Source: an uncultured Helicobacteraceae bacterium
GTDB lineage: Bacteria > Campylobacterota > Campylobacteria > Campylobacterales > UBA6016
DNA length: 35,103 nucleotides
Direction: 5' to 3'
Assembly (NCBI GenBank): GCA_937973585.1
Contig: CALJKN010000049.1
Coordinates: 1 to 35,103, forward strand
The notes beneath the pieces are model-generated. The model saw only the letters and a program-made list of their open reading frames with translations, ran no database searches and had not been told where the DNA came from. Shown in pieces: positions 1-7,554 of the stretch; positions within the stretch are counted from its first letter, which is position 1; each line of letters opens with the position of its first letter. The position numbers and the translations under genes were made by a program.

Positions 1-489
1 ACAGACTACTACACTCCCCTGTAGGCCGATTTTTTTTGCAAATGCCGGATAGACCAGATTTGATTCGAGGTTTTTTCTGACATACGATAGATACAGAGTC
101 AGCTTATCCTGGGTCATTGTCTGTTTTTGTGGTTCAGTCCGCTCTTTTGGCTCTGCTTTTTCCAAAGTAGGCTCTTTTTGTTGCGGTTTCGGTTCATCGG
201 TTTTTGCCGCAAGCAAACCGTCATTTGAAGGTTTTAGAGGCTCCTCATTTTTGTGTGTCTCGGGTCTGATTTTTTTTACAGATACCTTTTTTGTCTCTTT
301 TTTTGGTTGTTCGACTTTTTGCGGTTGCGGTTTTTCGGCCTCCAAAATCGTTACAAACTCTATAGCCTTAGGCTTTTCGACCTCCGGCAATGTTTTTGGT
401 TCATCTGCAATCAAAAAATAGAACAAAGAGGCATGCAAAACCACGGAGAAAACGAGTGATACCGTAGCAATCCGACCGCTATAACTCAT
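1..489 (-). CDS. tonB: TonB energy transducer, C-terminus beyond the window
   Basis: Reading down from an ATG at 489 gives 163 residues with no stop before the window edge, so the 3' end is missing. There is a short cytoplasmic N-terminus, one hydrophobic anchor (about residues 8-27), a long Pro/Lys/Glu-rich linker (about 30-125) and the start of a TonB C-terminal domain (YPAFAKKIGLQGSV near residues 148-160), which matches the usual YPxxAxxxGxxGxV motif. TonB spans the periplasm and passes proton-motive force from ExbBD to outer-membrane receptors. The start codon overlaps the exbD stop (ATGA type), so it is the third gene of exbB-exbD-tonB. Given the divergent receptor operon and shared operator region, it probably serves the Mo-linked receptors at 2119-6548; that is inference. 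Confidence 0.9.
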   Translation of the reverse strand, partial: MSYSGRIATVSLVFSVVLHASLFYFLIADEPKTLPEVEKPKAIEFVTILEAEKPQPQKVEQPKKETKKVSVKKIRPETHKNEEPLKPSNDGLLAAKTDEPKPQQKEPTLEKAEPKERTEPQKQTMTQDKLTLYLSYVRKNLESNLVYPAFAKKIGLQGSVVVC

Positions 490-881
490 TGTGCCTGCGC
501 CGTATCTATCGAATATTTCACTATTCCGGCTTTTTTGCATCCGTCAAGCGCCGCCACAACAGACTGAAACTGTGCCGCACCGTCACTTTTTATGATTACA
601 GCCTTGTATTCTCCGGCTCTTATCTCGCTCTCTATTTGTTCCGCCGAAACCTCTTTGTCTTGTATGTAGGTCTTCCCGTCTTTTGTTATAAAAACGGTTC
701 CAATCTCTTTTTCTTCCGGCTTATCCGTGGAGGCAGAGGCTTTTGGAACCTCTATATTTAGCTTATTTTCAGCTATCAGCGTAGCCGTAGCCATAAAAAT
801 TACCAATAAAACGAGAACGATATCCACAAACGGGGTCATATTGATCTCGGAGATTTCCGCCCCGGGGCTATCTGTTCTCAT
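486..881 (-). CDS. exbD: ExbD biopolymer transport protein
   Basis: 131 residues, the normal ExbD/TolR size. The N-terminus carries the family motif EINMTPFVDIVLVLLVIFM (about residues 12-30), which holds the membrane helix and the conserved proton-path Asp (in PFVD). The rest is a periplasmic domain. With ExbB it forms the proton-driven motor for TonB in the inner membrane. It overlaps exbB by 4 nt upstream and tonB by 3-4 nt downstream, so the three genes are translationally coupled. TolR is the main alternative family, but the neighbouring tonB favours ExbD. Confidence 0.93.
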   Translation of the reverse strand: MRTDSPGAEISEINMTPFVDIVLVLLVIFMATATLIAENKLNIEVPKASASTDKPEEKEIGTVFITKDGKTYIQDKEVSAEQIESEIRAGEYKAVIIKSDGAAQFQSVVAALDGCKKAGIVKYSIDTAQAQ

Positions 882-1312
882 TCAAAACCTTTTTGGAGCG
901 AGATTTTTCTGATTCTCCTCACAAAATAGTTATATGCGGCTACGGACGGGATAGCCACGAGCAGACCCATAGCGGTAGCAACAAGCGCCTCCGATATCCC
1001 TATCATTATTAGTTTTGTCGCCATCCCCTCGCCGCTACCCATTGATTTAAAGGAGTTCATAACCCCAAGAATAGTCCCGAATAAACCGACGAACGGGGCA
1101 TTATTTCCAAAAGTGGCAAGTATCCCCAGTCTTTTTTCCAGTGCCAGTTTTGCGCTGTTTGAATCTATATTTTGGCTGTTTTCTATATCGTTAAAAGCGA
1201 TCAGTCTCTCAATAATAATCGCCACACTGACTACGCTCATAAAAATTAAAATATATAACACCATATCTACTCCACCGCTAAGGGCAGACGCTATTTTTTC
1301 TGTTAAGTTCAT
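878..1312 (-). CDS. exbB: ExbB/TolQ/MotA-family proton channel protein
   Basis: 144 residues with three hydrophobic segments (about 15-35, 70-95 and 105-132). The segment with NNAPFVGLFGTILGVMNSF is the MotA/TolQ/ExbB signature, followed by a helix with SEALVATAMGLLVAIPSVAAYN, both typical of ExbB. The short length is the compact ExbB form. It is an inner-membrane channel subunit working with ExbD and TonB. The ATG at 1312 is preceded by CCGGAG about 8 nt upstream, which supports this start. It is the first gene of the exbB-exbD-tonB operon, transcribed from a candidate promoter at 1485-1513 covered by a ModE-type operator. Confidence 0.92.
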   Translation of the reverse strand: MNLTEKIASALSGGVDMVLYILIFMSVVSVAIIIERLIAFNDIENSQNIDSNSAKLALEKRLGILATFGNNAPFVGLFGTILGVMNSFKSMGSGEGMATKLIMIGISEALVATAMGLLVAIPSVAAYNYFVRRIRKISLQKGFE

Positions 1313-1357
1313 TTGCGTACTCCGGATTTTATGTTTTGTTGTAGTTGAGGCTAAAAC

Positions 1358-1379
1358 CGTCGTCCGCCCTCGGACGACG
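1358..1379 (-). promoter_or_regulatory. GC-rich hairpin in the exbB leader, possible attenuator
   Basis: Perfect 9-bp inverted repeat, CGTCGTCCG and CGGACGACG, with a 4-nt loop. Read on the minus strand it is followed directly by GTTTTAG, a short U-run. It lies between the candidate exbB promoter and the exbB start codon, so it could act as a leaky terminator or mRNA-stabilising hairpin. The U-run is too short for a confident terminator call. Confidence 0.45.
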
Positions 1380-1401
1380 TCAAGCTAAAAGGAGTGTATA
1401 T

Positions 1402-1491
1402 ATGAAACCGGAAAAACTGCCGCTGTTTTTCGGTTGCTTCAGAAGAGAGAACCTATATCGTTATATTTCAAACGATATAACGAAATTTTAA
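1402..1491 (+). CDS. Possible 29-residue small ORF overlapping a ModE box
   Basis: An ATG at 1402 is preceded by AAAAGGAG at 8 nt, a very good ribosome binding site, and opens 29 codons ending in TAA at 1489-1491. The product begins MKPEKLPLFFGCF and has no recognised domain. The last third of the ORF coincides with the operator palindrome at 1459-1482. No plus-strand promoter was identified in front of it. It may be a chance ORF, a leader remnant, or a real small protein; the ribosome binding site is the only positive evidence. Confidence 0.2.
   Translation: MKPEKLPLFFGCFRRENLYRYISNDITKF
1459..1482. promoter_or_regulatory. ModE-type operator 1 (exbB side)
   Basis: Perfect palindrome CGTTATAT - 8 nt - ATATAACG, 24 bp in all, extended by one pair (T1458, A1483). 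The E. coli modABC ModE operator also has CGTTATAT and ATAACG arms in 24 bp. It covers the expected transcription start (about 1478) of the minus-strand exbB promoter, the position expected for repression by molybdate-bound ModE. A ModE gene is in the window at 14601. Confidence 0.8.
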
Positions 1492-1513
1492 CCGATAAAA
1501 ATTTTATTGTCAA
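1485..1513 (-). promoter_or_regulatory. Candidate sigma-70 promoter for exbB-exbD-tonB
   Basis: On the minus strand TTGACA (1508-1513) is followed after exactly 17 nt by TAAAAT (1485-1490). The predicted start, about 1478, falls inside ModE-type operator 1. Confidence 0.65.
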
Positions 1514-1544
1514 GATAGCATTGTATATTTTTTAAGCATTTAGA

Positions 1545-1568
1545 CGTTATATTTTCCTTTATACTACG
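1545..1568. promoter_or_regulatory. ModE-type operator 2 (weaker, central)
   Basis: 24 bp beginning CGTTATATT and ending TACTACG. Six of the eight outer base pairs are symmetric, and its spacing matches that of the other two sites. It sits between the two divergent promoters. It is less symmetric than its neighbours, so confidence is lower. Confidence 0.5.
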
Positions 1569-1594
1569 CACCGCATTTTAAGGTCAAATATTTT

Positions 1595-1623
1595 TTGGCT
1601 TTAAAAATAGCTATCGTTATATA
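1595..1623 (+). promoter_or_regulatory. Candidate promoter for the receptor/MolABC/ModD operon
   Basis: TTGGCT (1595-1600), 17-nt spacer, TATATA (1618-1623). The -10 element lies inside ModE-type operator 3, so ModE binding would block RNA polymerase. The -35 is weak. Confidence 0.55.
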
Positions 1624-1643
1624 AAAAACTATATAGCTATTTT
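1604..1643. promoter_or_regulatory. ModE-type operator 3 within a larger palindrome
   Basis: The core is ATCGTTATATA - 6 nt - TATATAGCTAT (1613-1640), with 9 of 11 symmetric positions, which is the ModE operator layout. It is interleaved with an 11-bp perfect inverted repeat, AAAATAGCTAT (1604-1614) and ATAGCTATTTT (1633-1643), centred 3 nt away. The site overlaps the -10 of the plus-strand operon promoter. Confidence 0.75.
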
Positions 1644-1714
1644 CATAACCACACTAACCACCCCAAAATGGTTTGAGGTACACGCATATGAAAATGGCTA
1701 TCCGGAGGCTAGAT

Positions 1715-2083
1715 ATGGTACAGGCTAAGTTTTTTATAAAGGTCGATTCTACTTGCGAATCGGTCTCTTATGAGTGTTTTGCAAAAAACGAACGAAAACA
1801 AATATGCAAAAAAAAGATAGAAAATGAAGAGGAGACAATCCAAAGAATCCTCTCGATGCTTCTATCGTTTGCATCTAACGCCTCCTTTATAGACAAAAAG
1901 GCTTATATGGTTGCAAAAAACTGTGTCAAAAAAAATCAGAGGTTCAAGACACTCGGCTTTTTGGACAACGAGAGGCTGGATAAGTTTATGGAGGAAAATT
2001 TTACGGCACTTTTTGACAAAAAACCATCCGATGTCGAATGGAAACGTTTTTTATTAGATGCGGCAGCGGTGTTTAAAATTTAG
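1715..2083 (+). CDS. Small NifQ-like protein without the cysteine cluster
   Basis: 122 residues from the ATG at 1715, chosen because GGAGG lies 6 nt upstream; the frame is open back to a TTG at 1673 without a better site. The C-terminal half (LGF..NERLDKFMEENFTALFDKKPSDVEWKRFLLD) resembles the NifQ segment ending in MKWKKFFYR. NifQ supplies molybdenum for nitrogenase FeMo-cofactor. The resemblance is by eye and distant. The NifQ Cys-rich metal-cluster motif that normally follows is absent: the protein stops about 10 residues after WKRF. It also has Cys at about 14, 20, 31 and 72. It is the first gene of the receptor/transporter operon, 17 nt before the next ORF. Function unproven; a Mo-handling or regulatory role is inference from context. 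Confidence 0.45.
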   Translation: MVQAKFFIKVDSTCESVSYECFAKNERKQICKKKIENEEETIQRILSMLLSFASNASFIDKKAYMVAKNCVKKNQRFKTLGFLDNERLDKFMEENFTALFDKKPSDVEWKRFLLDAAAVFKI

Positions 2084-2118
2084 GCATTTTACCAATCATT
2101 ATGAAGGAGAAAAAGTTT

Positions 2119-4338
2119 ATGAAGATACAATTTATGGGTGTCTGCCTCAGCTTTGCTGCGGCTTCTGCGGTTTTTGCGGCAGATGGTTATATATTAAAAG
2201 ATATAACAGTCAGCGGAGAGGGCGGAAATAATCAGGCACAACTAAATCAGGAGTTTAAAGACTCCGCATCACCGAAAAGCTATACCAAAAGAGCCATCGA
2301 TGCACTCGGAAAACAGACAAATATAAACGTTTTCAAAGTTGTGGATATGGAACCATCTGTCAGTTTTAGCTCGGTAGACGCTTTCGGCTCCAATGAGAGC
2401 TCATATCACGATCCAATCAGAATCAGAGGTAAAAACCAATCCGGCCCCGGCGGCGTACTGCTCATTGAGGGGCTTCCGATGAACAGCAATCCGGGAGGGG
2501 GGAAAACGATTTATGACCTTGAGAATTTCTCATCGATAGACGTATACAAAGGGTACGTTCCGGTTGATAAAAGTATCGGCTTTTCAAACCTGATCGGAAA
2601 AGTGGATATGACGGTAGAAAAACCGAAAAACAGCTTTGGAGCAGAGTTGTCACAAACGCTCGGTAGCGACAATCTAACCAGAACATTCGCTAGACTAGAT
2701 AGCGGAAAAATAGGAGATATAAGAGGGTTTGCCTCAATATCGTATATGGCCGGAGACAAAAACAAAGGCGAAGGGGAGCTAAAAAGGACAAACGGTATGG
2801 TGGGGCTATCATACAATCCAAACGACAGTTTTGGAGCTGAAATATACGTAGTCCAAAACAGCGACGAACACCACAACTACTATCAGCTAAGCTACAATGA
2901 AGCAAAAGACCTCGGCAGATATTTTAGTAAAGACTTTAACACAAATAAAGCCTCAAGCCAGTACTACGATTACAACAAACAAAATTTTGACGATACTGCC
3001 GTTTTTGCAAATATTTTTTATAAACCGTCAAACGATTCAAAAATTTCATTCAAACCGTATTATCTGCACGACGAGGGTGATTATTGGTATACCTCCGGAA
3101 CAAATGTTGTGGATTGGATGATAGACCATGAACTATTCGGTGCGGTTATGGCGTACGAGAAGAGCTTTTCGGCCGCCCTGAACGCAAAAATCGGATATTG
3201 GATGCACAGACAACAACCACCCGGCCCCCCTGTTAGCCAAAAAAAATATACGGTTGGGGCTAACGGTCTGATTTTTTCAGGCTGGACGATGCTTGCAAAA
3301 AACAACTACCACGATTTTCACTCACCGTTTGTAGAGATTAGCGGCGATAAAGGGGCATGGAGATATTCGGTAGGGGTTAGACACCTAAACTTTAAACTGG
3401 GTGCACTAAACAGCTACACAAACGGCACAGGCGCAACAACTAGCCAAGACTACGATACGGCGGTATCAAAAGGGACTCTCGATACCTGGTCTAGTGTAAA
3501 CAACAGATACTATCACGAGTTTTTGCCGAGCCTGTTTGTATCATTTGAAGCGGCAAAAGATCTAAGCGTATATTTTGATTACACAAAAAGCTACGGATAC
3601 GACGTAAACCTGTTTCCGTCATACGTATCCGGCAGAGCAAACTATGTCGCAAAAGGGATCACCCTCCAATCTCTATGGGACAAGCAAGAGCTGGAACTAT
3701 CGGACAATTTTGATTTGGGTCTAAAATACAAAAAAGACGGAATCCTCTATAACCCGAATATTTTTGTCACAAAAGTAAGCGGCAAACAGGCAAGCCTATA
3801 TGACCCGTCCGTCGGGATAGCCTATCCATCAAATAACTCCGATGCCCTTAGCTATGGAGCCGAACTCTCTATCAGCGGCAAAGCAACGGACTCTATAGAT
3901 TTTTTGGTTAGCGGCTCATACAACAAATATTACTTTACAGATGATATGAGAACCGCCGCCAATACCGTTGTAAGCACAAAAGGAAATCAAATTCCGGATG
4001 CACCTGAATACATGGCAAAAGCGGCACTAACCTACAAACTTGCAAACTGGAGCTTTACCCCTAGTGTCAAATATACCTCAAAACGCTACGGAGACGTAGA
4101 AAACATCCAGTCAATCCCATCATACACCGTAGCAGATCTGGATATTTCATACACCAAAAAAGGGCTTTTCGGCGCAAAAGAGGGGGTCTTTAGGCTATCT
4201 CTCACAAACCTAACAGGTGAAAAATATATCTCTTCAATCGTAACTCCGGATAACGCATTGGCGGCCAGCACAAGCTCTACCGGATACCAGACCGGGGCTC
4301 CGTTCGGTGCTTACGCAAACGTAAACTTTAAATTCTAG
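2119..4338 (+). CDS. TonB-dependent outer-membrane receptor 1, Mo-regulon candidate
   Basis: 739 residues from the ATG at 2119, preceded by AAGGAG at 9 nt (an in-frame ATG at 2101 lacks a site). A signal peptide (about 1-20, ending VFA-AD) is followed by a possible TonB box (ILKDITVS), then a plug domain with the IRIRG...VLLIEGLPMN motif (about 95-125), then a long run of alternating amphipathic strands ending in Phe (NVNFKF), the usual beta-barrel insertion signal. It imports a large or rare ligand using TonB/ExbBD energy. It is paralogous to the next gene (shared DYNKQ-F, SFKPYY, AKGITLQ--WDK and YGD motifs). Its ligand cannot be read from sequence; operators and neighbours point to a Mo or W compound. 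Confidence 0.9.
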   Translation: MKIQFMGVCLSFAAASAVFAADGYILKDITVSGEGGNNQAQLNQEFKDSASPKSYTKRAIDALGKQTNINVFKVVDMEPSVSFSSVDAFGSNESSYHDPIRIRGKNQSGPGGVLLIEGLPMNSNPGGGKTIYDLENFSSIDVYKGYVPVDKSIGFSNLIGKVDMTVEKPKNSFGAELSQTLGSDNLTRTFARLDSGKIGDIRGFASISYMAGDKNKGEGELKRTNGMVGLSYNPNDSFGAEIYVVQNSDEHHNYYQLSYNEAKDLGRYFSKDFNTNKASSQYYDYNKQNFDDTAVFANIFYKPSNDSKISFKPYYLHDEGDYWYTSGTNVVDWMIDHELFGAVMAYEKSFSAALNAKIGYWMHRQQPPGPPVSQKKYTVGANGLIFSGWTMLAKNNYHDFHSPFVEISGDKGAWRYSVGVRHLNFKLGALNSYTNGTGATTSQDYDTAVSKGTLDTWSSVNNRYYHEFLPSLFVSFEAAKDLSVYFDYTKSYGYDVNLFPSYVSGRANYVAKGITLQSLWDKQELELSDNFDLGLKYKKDGILYNPNIFVTKVSGKQASLYDPSVGIAYPSNNSDALSYGAELSISGKATDSIDFLVSGSYNKYYFTDDMRTAANTVVSTKGNQIPDAPEYMAKAALTYKLANWSFTPSVKYTSKRYGDVENIQSIPSYTVADLDISYTKKGLFGAKEGVFRLSLTNLTGEKYISSIVTPDNALAASTSSTGYQTGAPFGAYANVNFKF

Positions 4339-4346
4339 GAACAAAA

Positions 4347-6548
4347 ATGAGAAAAACGTTATTTATGGTCTCTTTGGCAACTGTTTCGGCAATGGCACAG
4401 AGCTACAATATCGGCGAGATATCAACCAGCTCGGACTTTGCACAAAAGCCCATCCCCGGAGAAAAAATTGTCACAAAAGAGTCCATTGAAAACAGAGTAG
4501 GCCCAGGCCAAACAAACCCGTACAAAGCGCTAGATATGCTCTCGTCGGTTCATACCGGACAGGTGGACAGCTACGGACTATCTTTGGATCAAAACTCCTT
4601 TAGAATCAGGGGGCTATATGCGGATACTTTTAGCAGACTGGCTCTCACATTAGACGGGGTTCCACAGGTCGTAAACGTCGGTCAGGGGGCAATGGGAAGC
4701 ACTATAGATATGGAGAATATAGGATATATGTCGCTTCAAGCCGGCGCACCTAGCGCCGATTCCGGTCTGGGCTTTGGAAACAATGCCGGATCGCTCGATA
4801 TGTCCCTCGTTAGACCAAAAGATAATTTTGAGATGAGCTTTAAACAATCACTGGGGACAGATGAGTTTTACAGAACCTTCATCAGAGTCGATAGCGGCAA
4901 GTTTGCAAACGGAGCTAAAATGTTTGTCTCCGCTTCGCATTCAAGTGCCGATAAGTGGAGGGGTGACGGCGACCAACAAAGGGACAATATCGAACTGGCT
5001 CTGACGCTACCGATAAAAGATGTAAAAATAGAGGCTCTCTACGCCCACAACGACATCAAAAGAAACGACTACAGGGGACTCACATACGCCCAGTCCCAAA
5101 ATCTGGATAAATACTATGAGTATGACTTCGACACGGCTCTAAGCGGCAAAGGCGGGGCTAACGATAAGTATTATTACGACTTCAACAAGCAACACTTTAC
5201 CGAGGATTTGGTTCAGTTTGAGCTTTCGGCTCCGATATTTGGCGGTAAATTTTCATTTAAGCCATACTATATCTATACGGACGGCTACAGATACGCATCA
5301 TCCGGACAAGCGACATCCCAAATCGTAAAAACAGAGATGACACAAAACCAATACGGAGCGGTTGCAAAATACGAAAAAAATATTCTGGATACGGATGCAA
5401 CGTTTGGATACTGGTATCAATCCATTGAGTCCATCCCGCCTCCAACGGCTCAAAAAAATTACACTATAAACAAAAACGGCTCTTTGATATTTAGTAGCTG
5501 GGGGATGCTAAACGATGTCGGAGAGAGGATAACTCATAGTCCATTTGTAAATCTAAAGAAAAAATACGGGGATTTGGAGCTTACCGGCGGTATCCGGTAT
5601 CTATCGTTTAAAATGCCGGAGATTCAAGGGTATACTGCAACGGGGATAGGCGATATATCGGCGGACGATGCCGTCTCAAGAGCCTCCAAAAACCCAAATC
5701 TGCATGTTAACGCCGTCACATTTAGCGAATGGCTCCCAAGTGTAGCGTTAGGATACAAAATAAACTCTCAAATGGATTTAACCGCCTCATACAAAAGGGG
5801 TGTTGCAAGCCCATGGCAGGGGCCTTTGTGGAGCACATTCAACTCCAATAGCGCCACTTTTTTGGCAAAAGGGATAACGCTCCAAAACATCTGGGATAAG
5901 ATGGAGATGGAAACATCAGATCACTATGATTTGGGTCTAAAAATAAAAGGTGAAAACTGGAGTTTGGAGCCTACCGTATACTACGTCAAATACGACAATA
6001 AACAAGTAACCGCATACGATCCGGTCGTCAAGCTAACATACTACCAAAGCAATGCAAAAGCGGAAGGGCAAGGGGTTGAGCTATCCGGCGTATATGCTTT
6101 TAACTCAAATTTGCAATTTGAAGGGGCAATCTCGTATAACGAACTAAACTTTACCCAAAATCTGACAACCGCAGGCGGCGCAAAAGTTGCAAGCGACGGA
6201 AATCAGGTGCCGGACGCTCCAAAAATCCTTGCAAAGGCCGCACTAAATGCAAAAATAGGGGATTACTTTGTGATTCCGGCCGTCAGATATGTTGACAAAA
6301 GATACGGGGATATTTTAAATAAAGAGTCGATAGATGCCTATACTACGGTTGATTTGACGTTTGGTATCACAAAAAAGAAATTATGGGCTTTTAAAGACGT
6401 AACCGCTTCGATTAATATGCAAAACCTGATGAACCAAAAATACATCGGTATCATCAAAAACGACCTCGACGATACGGCCTCCGGTGCTACGACATACTAT
6501 CAGGGCGCTCCGTTCTCGGCAGTTGCCACAATCTCTATGAAGTTTTAA
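4347..6548 (+). CDS. TonB-dependent outer-membrane receptor 2, paralogue of receptor 1
   Basis: 733 residues. Signal peptide about 1-17 (ends AMA-Q), possible TonB box (YNIGEISTS), plug with FRIRGLYADTF...LTLDGVPQVVN (about 88-112), then a beta-barrel ending TISMKF. It starts 9 nt after receptor 1 and is clearly related along its whole length (YDFNKQHF, FSFKPYYIY, FLAKGITLQNIWDKMEMETSDHYDLGL, RYGDI). Tandem duplication followed by divergence suggests either two related ligands (for example molybdate and tungstate complexes) or a heteromeric use; this is inference. It overlaps nothing and is followed after only 2 nt by the first binding-protein gene. Confidence 0.9.
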   Translation: MRKTLFMVSLATVSAMAQSYNIGEISTSSDFAQKPIPGEKIVTKESIENRVGPGQTNPYKALDMLSSVHTGQVDSYGLSLDQNSFRIRGLYADTFSRLALTLDGVPQVVNVGQGAMGSTIDMENIGYMSLQAGAPSADSGLGFGNNAGSLDMSLVRPKDNFEMSFKQSLGTDEFYRTFIRVDSGKFANGAKMFVSASHSSADKWRGDGDQQRDNIELALTLPIKDVKIEALYAHNDIKRNDYRGLTYAQSQNLDKYYEYDFDTALSGKGGANDKYYYDFNKQHFTEDLVQFELSAPIFGGKFSFKPYYIYTDGYRYASSGQATSQIVKTEMTQNQYGAVAKYEKNILDTDATFGYWYQSIESIPPPTAQKNYTINKNGSLIFSSWGMLNDVGERITHSPFVNLKKKYGDLELTGGIRYLSFKMPEIQGYTATGIGDISADDAVSRASKNPNLHVNAVTFSEWLPSVALGYKINSQMDLTASYKRGVASPWQGPLWSTFNSNSATFLAKGITLQNIWDKMEMETSDHYDLGLKIKGENWSLEPTVYYVKYDNKQVTAYDPVVKLTYYQSNAKAEGQGVELSGVYAFNSNLQFEGAISYNELNFTQNLTTAGGAKVASDGNQVPDAPKILAKAALNAKIGDYFVIPAVRYVDKRYGDILNKESIDAYTTVDLTFGITKKKLWAFKDVTASINMQNLMNQKYIGIIKNDLDDTASGATTYYQGAPFSAVATISMKF

Positions 6549-6550
6549 CG

Positions 6551-7543
6551 GTGCATAGGGTTATTTTTTCGGTTTTATTTGCGGCGGCGCTCTCTTTTGC
6601 CGCCCAAACAAAAAATATCGTCGATATGACAGGCAGAGCCGTCAGCGTACCCGCTAAGGTGGAAAAAGTCGTGACGGCAGGGGCGACACCCGCCGTAAAC
6701 GCATTTTTGTTTGCTCTAGGCAAGGGTGATACGATACAAAACGGTATGCCCGGCTTTATGGCAGGTAAAAGTTGGAGATATCAGGCCATCTTTGCCCCAA
6801 AAACAGCCTCACAAACTGTTGTATCGGGTCCTGGCCCCGATTGGAACGTAAATGTTGAGACATTGGCCACCCTCCCGTCCGACGTTGTGTTTGTCGGAAA
6901 TAAAACAAGTGCCGATATGCTTGCCCAAAAGGGGTTTTGCGTAGTCTCTTTGTACTGGAGCGATTCGGAGAGTATCAAAAAAACTATGGTTTTACTAGGC
7001 GATATTATGGGGGTACCTGAGAGGGCAAAAGAATACGTCAGATACTACGACGACACCTTAAAAAACGTAGCCTCAAAAGTATCGGCAGAAAAAAACAAAC
7101 CAAAAGCACTCTACATAAGATTCAAAAACCTAACCCTCCCCATGGTAAGCACGGCAACATGGATGTTTGAAAATGCCGGCGGTATCAATGTGGCAAGAGG
7201 GGTAAAAGACCATGCCGGTGTCAGCGCCGAACAGATACTGGGCTGGAATCCGGACTTTTTGTTTGTCTGGAGCAAAGAGGAGGTAGATGCGGTGTATAAA
7301 GATCAAAGATTCAAAGCCTTAAATGCCGTTAAAAACAAAAAAGTTTTTGCGGTTCCGATGGGGGCGCACGTATGGACACATTATACCCCCGAACAACCTC
7401 TAGCCGTTATATGGGCGGCTCAAAAATTCTACCCTTCCAAATTCAAAGATACCGACATCAAAAAAACTATTTTTGATTTTTACTCCAAATTTTTTGGATA
7501 CAAGCTCAGTGATGAACAAATAAACGACATACTAAATCCATAA
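6551..7543 (+). CDS. Class III periplasmic binding protein 1 (BtuF/FepB/MolA type)
   Basis: 330 residues from a GTG at 6551; this start gives a proper signal peptide (MHRVIFSVLFAAALSFA). The mature part begins with IVDMTGRAVSVPAKVEKVV, the typical opening of cobalamin/siderophore/molybdate binding proteins that work with FecCD permeases, and has the usual second-half pattern VSAEQILGWNPDFLFVW...RFKALNAVKNKKVFAVP. It delivers a ligand to an inner-membrane ABC transporter. No permease is adjacent; the only FecCD permease nearby is at 11075, together with a second binding protein. H. influenzae MolA, which binds molybdate and tungstate, is of this fold. Confidence 0.85.
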   Translation: MHRVIFSVLFAAALSFAAQTKNIVDMTGRAVSVPAKVEKVVTAGATPAVNAFLFALGKGDTIQNGMPGFMAGKSWRYQAIFAPKTASQTVVSGPGPDWNVNVETLATLPSDVVFVGNKTSADMLAQKGFCVVSLYWSDSESIKKTMVLLGDIMGVPERAKEYVRYYDDTLKNVASKVSAEKNKPKALYIRFKNLTLPMVSTATWMFENAGGINVARGVKDHAGVSAEQILGWNPDFLFVWSKEEVDAVYKDQRFKALNAVKNKKVFAVPMGAHVWTHYTPEQPLAVIWAAQKFYPSKFKDTDIKKTIFDFYSKFFGYKLSDEQINDILNP

Positions 7544-7554
7544 AAAGGCATAGC

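Noticed and set aside
1313..1714. Fur box or iron control of the TonB region
   Set aside because: No GATAATGATAATCATTATC-like 19-mer is present; the palindromes fit ModE instead.
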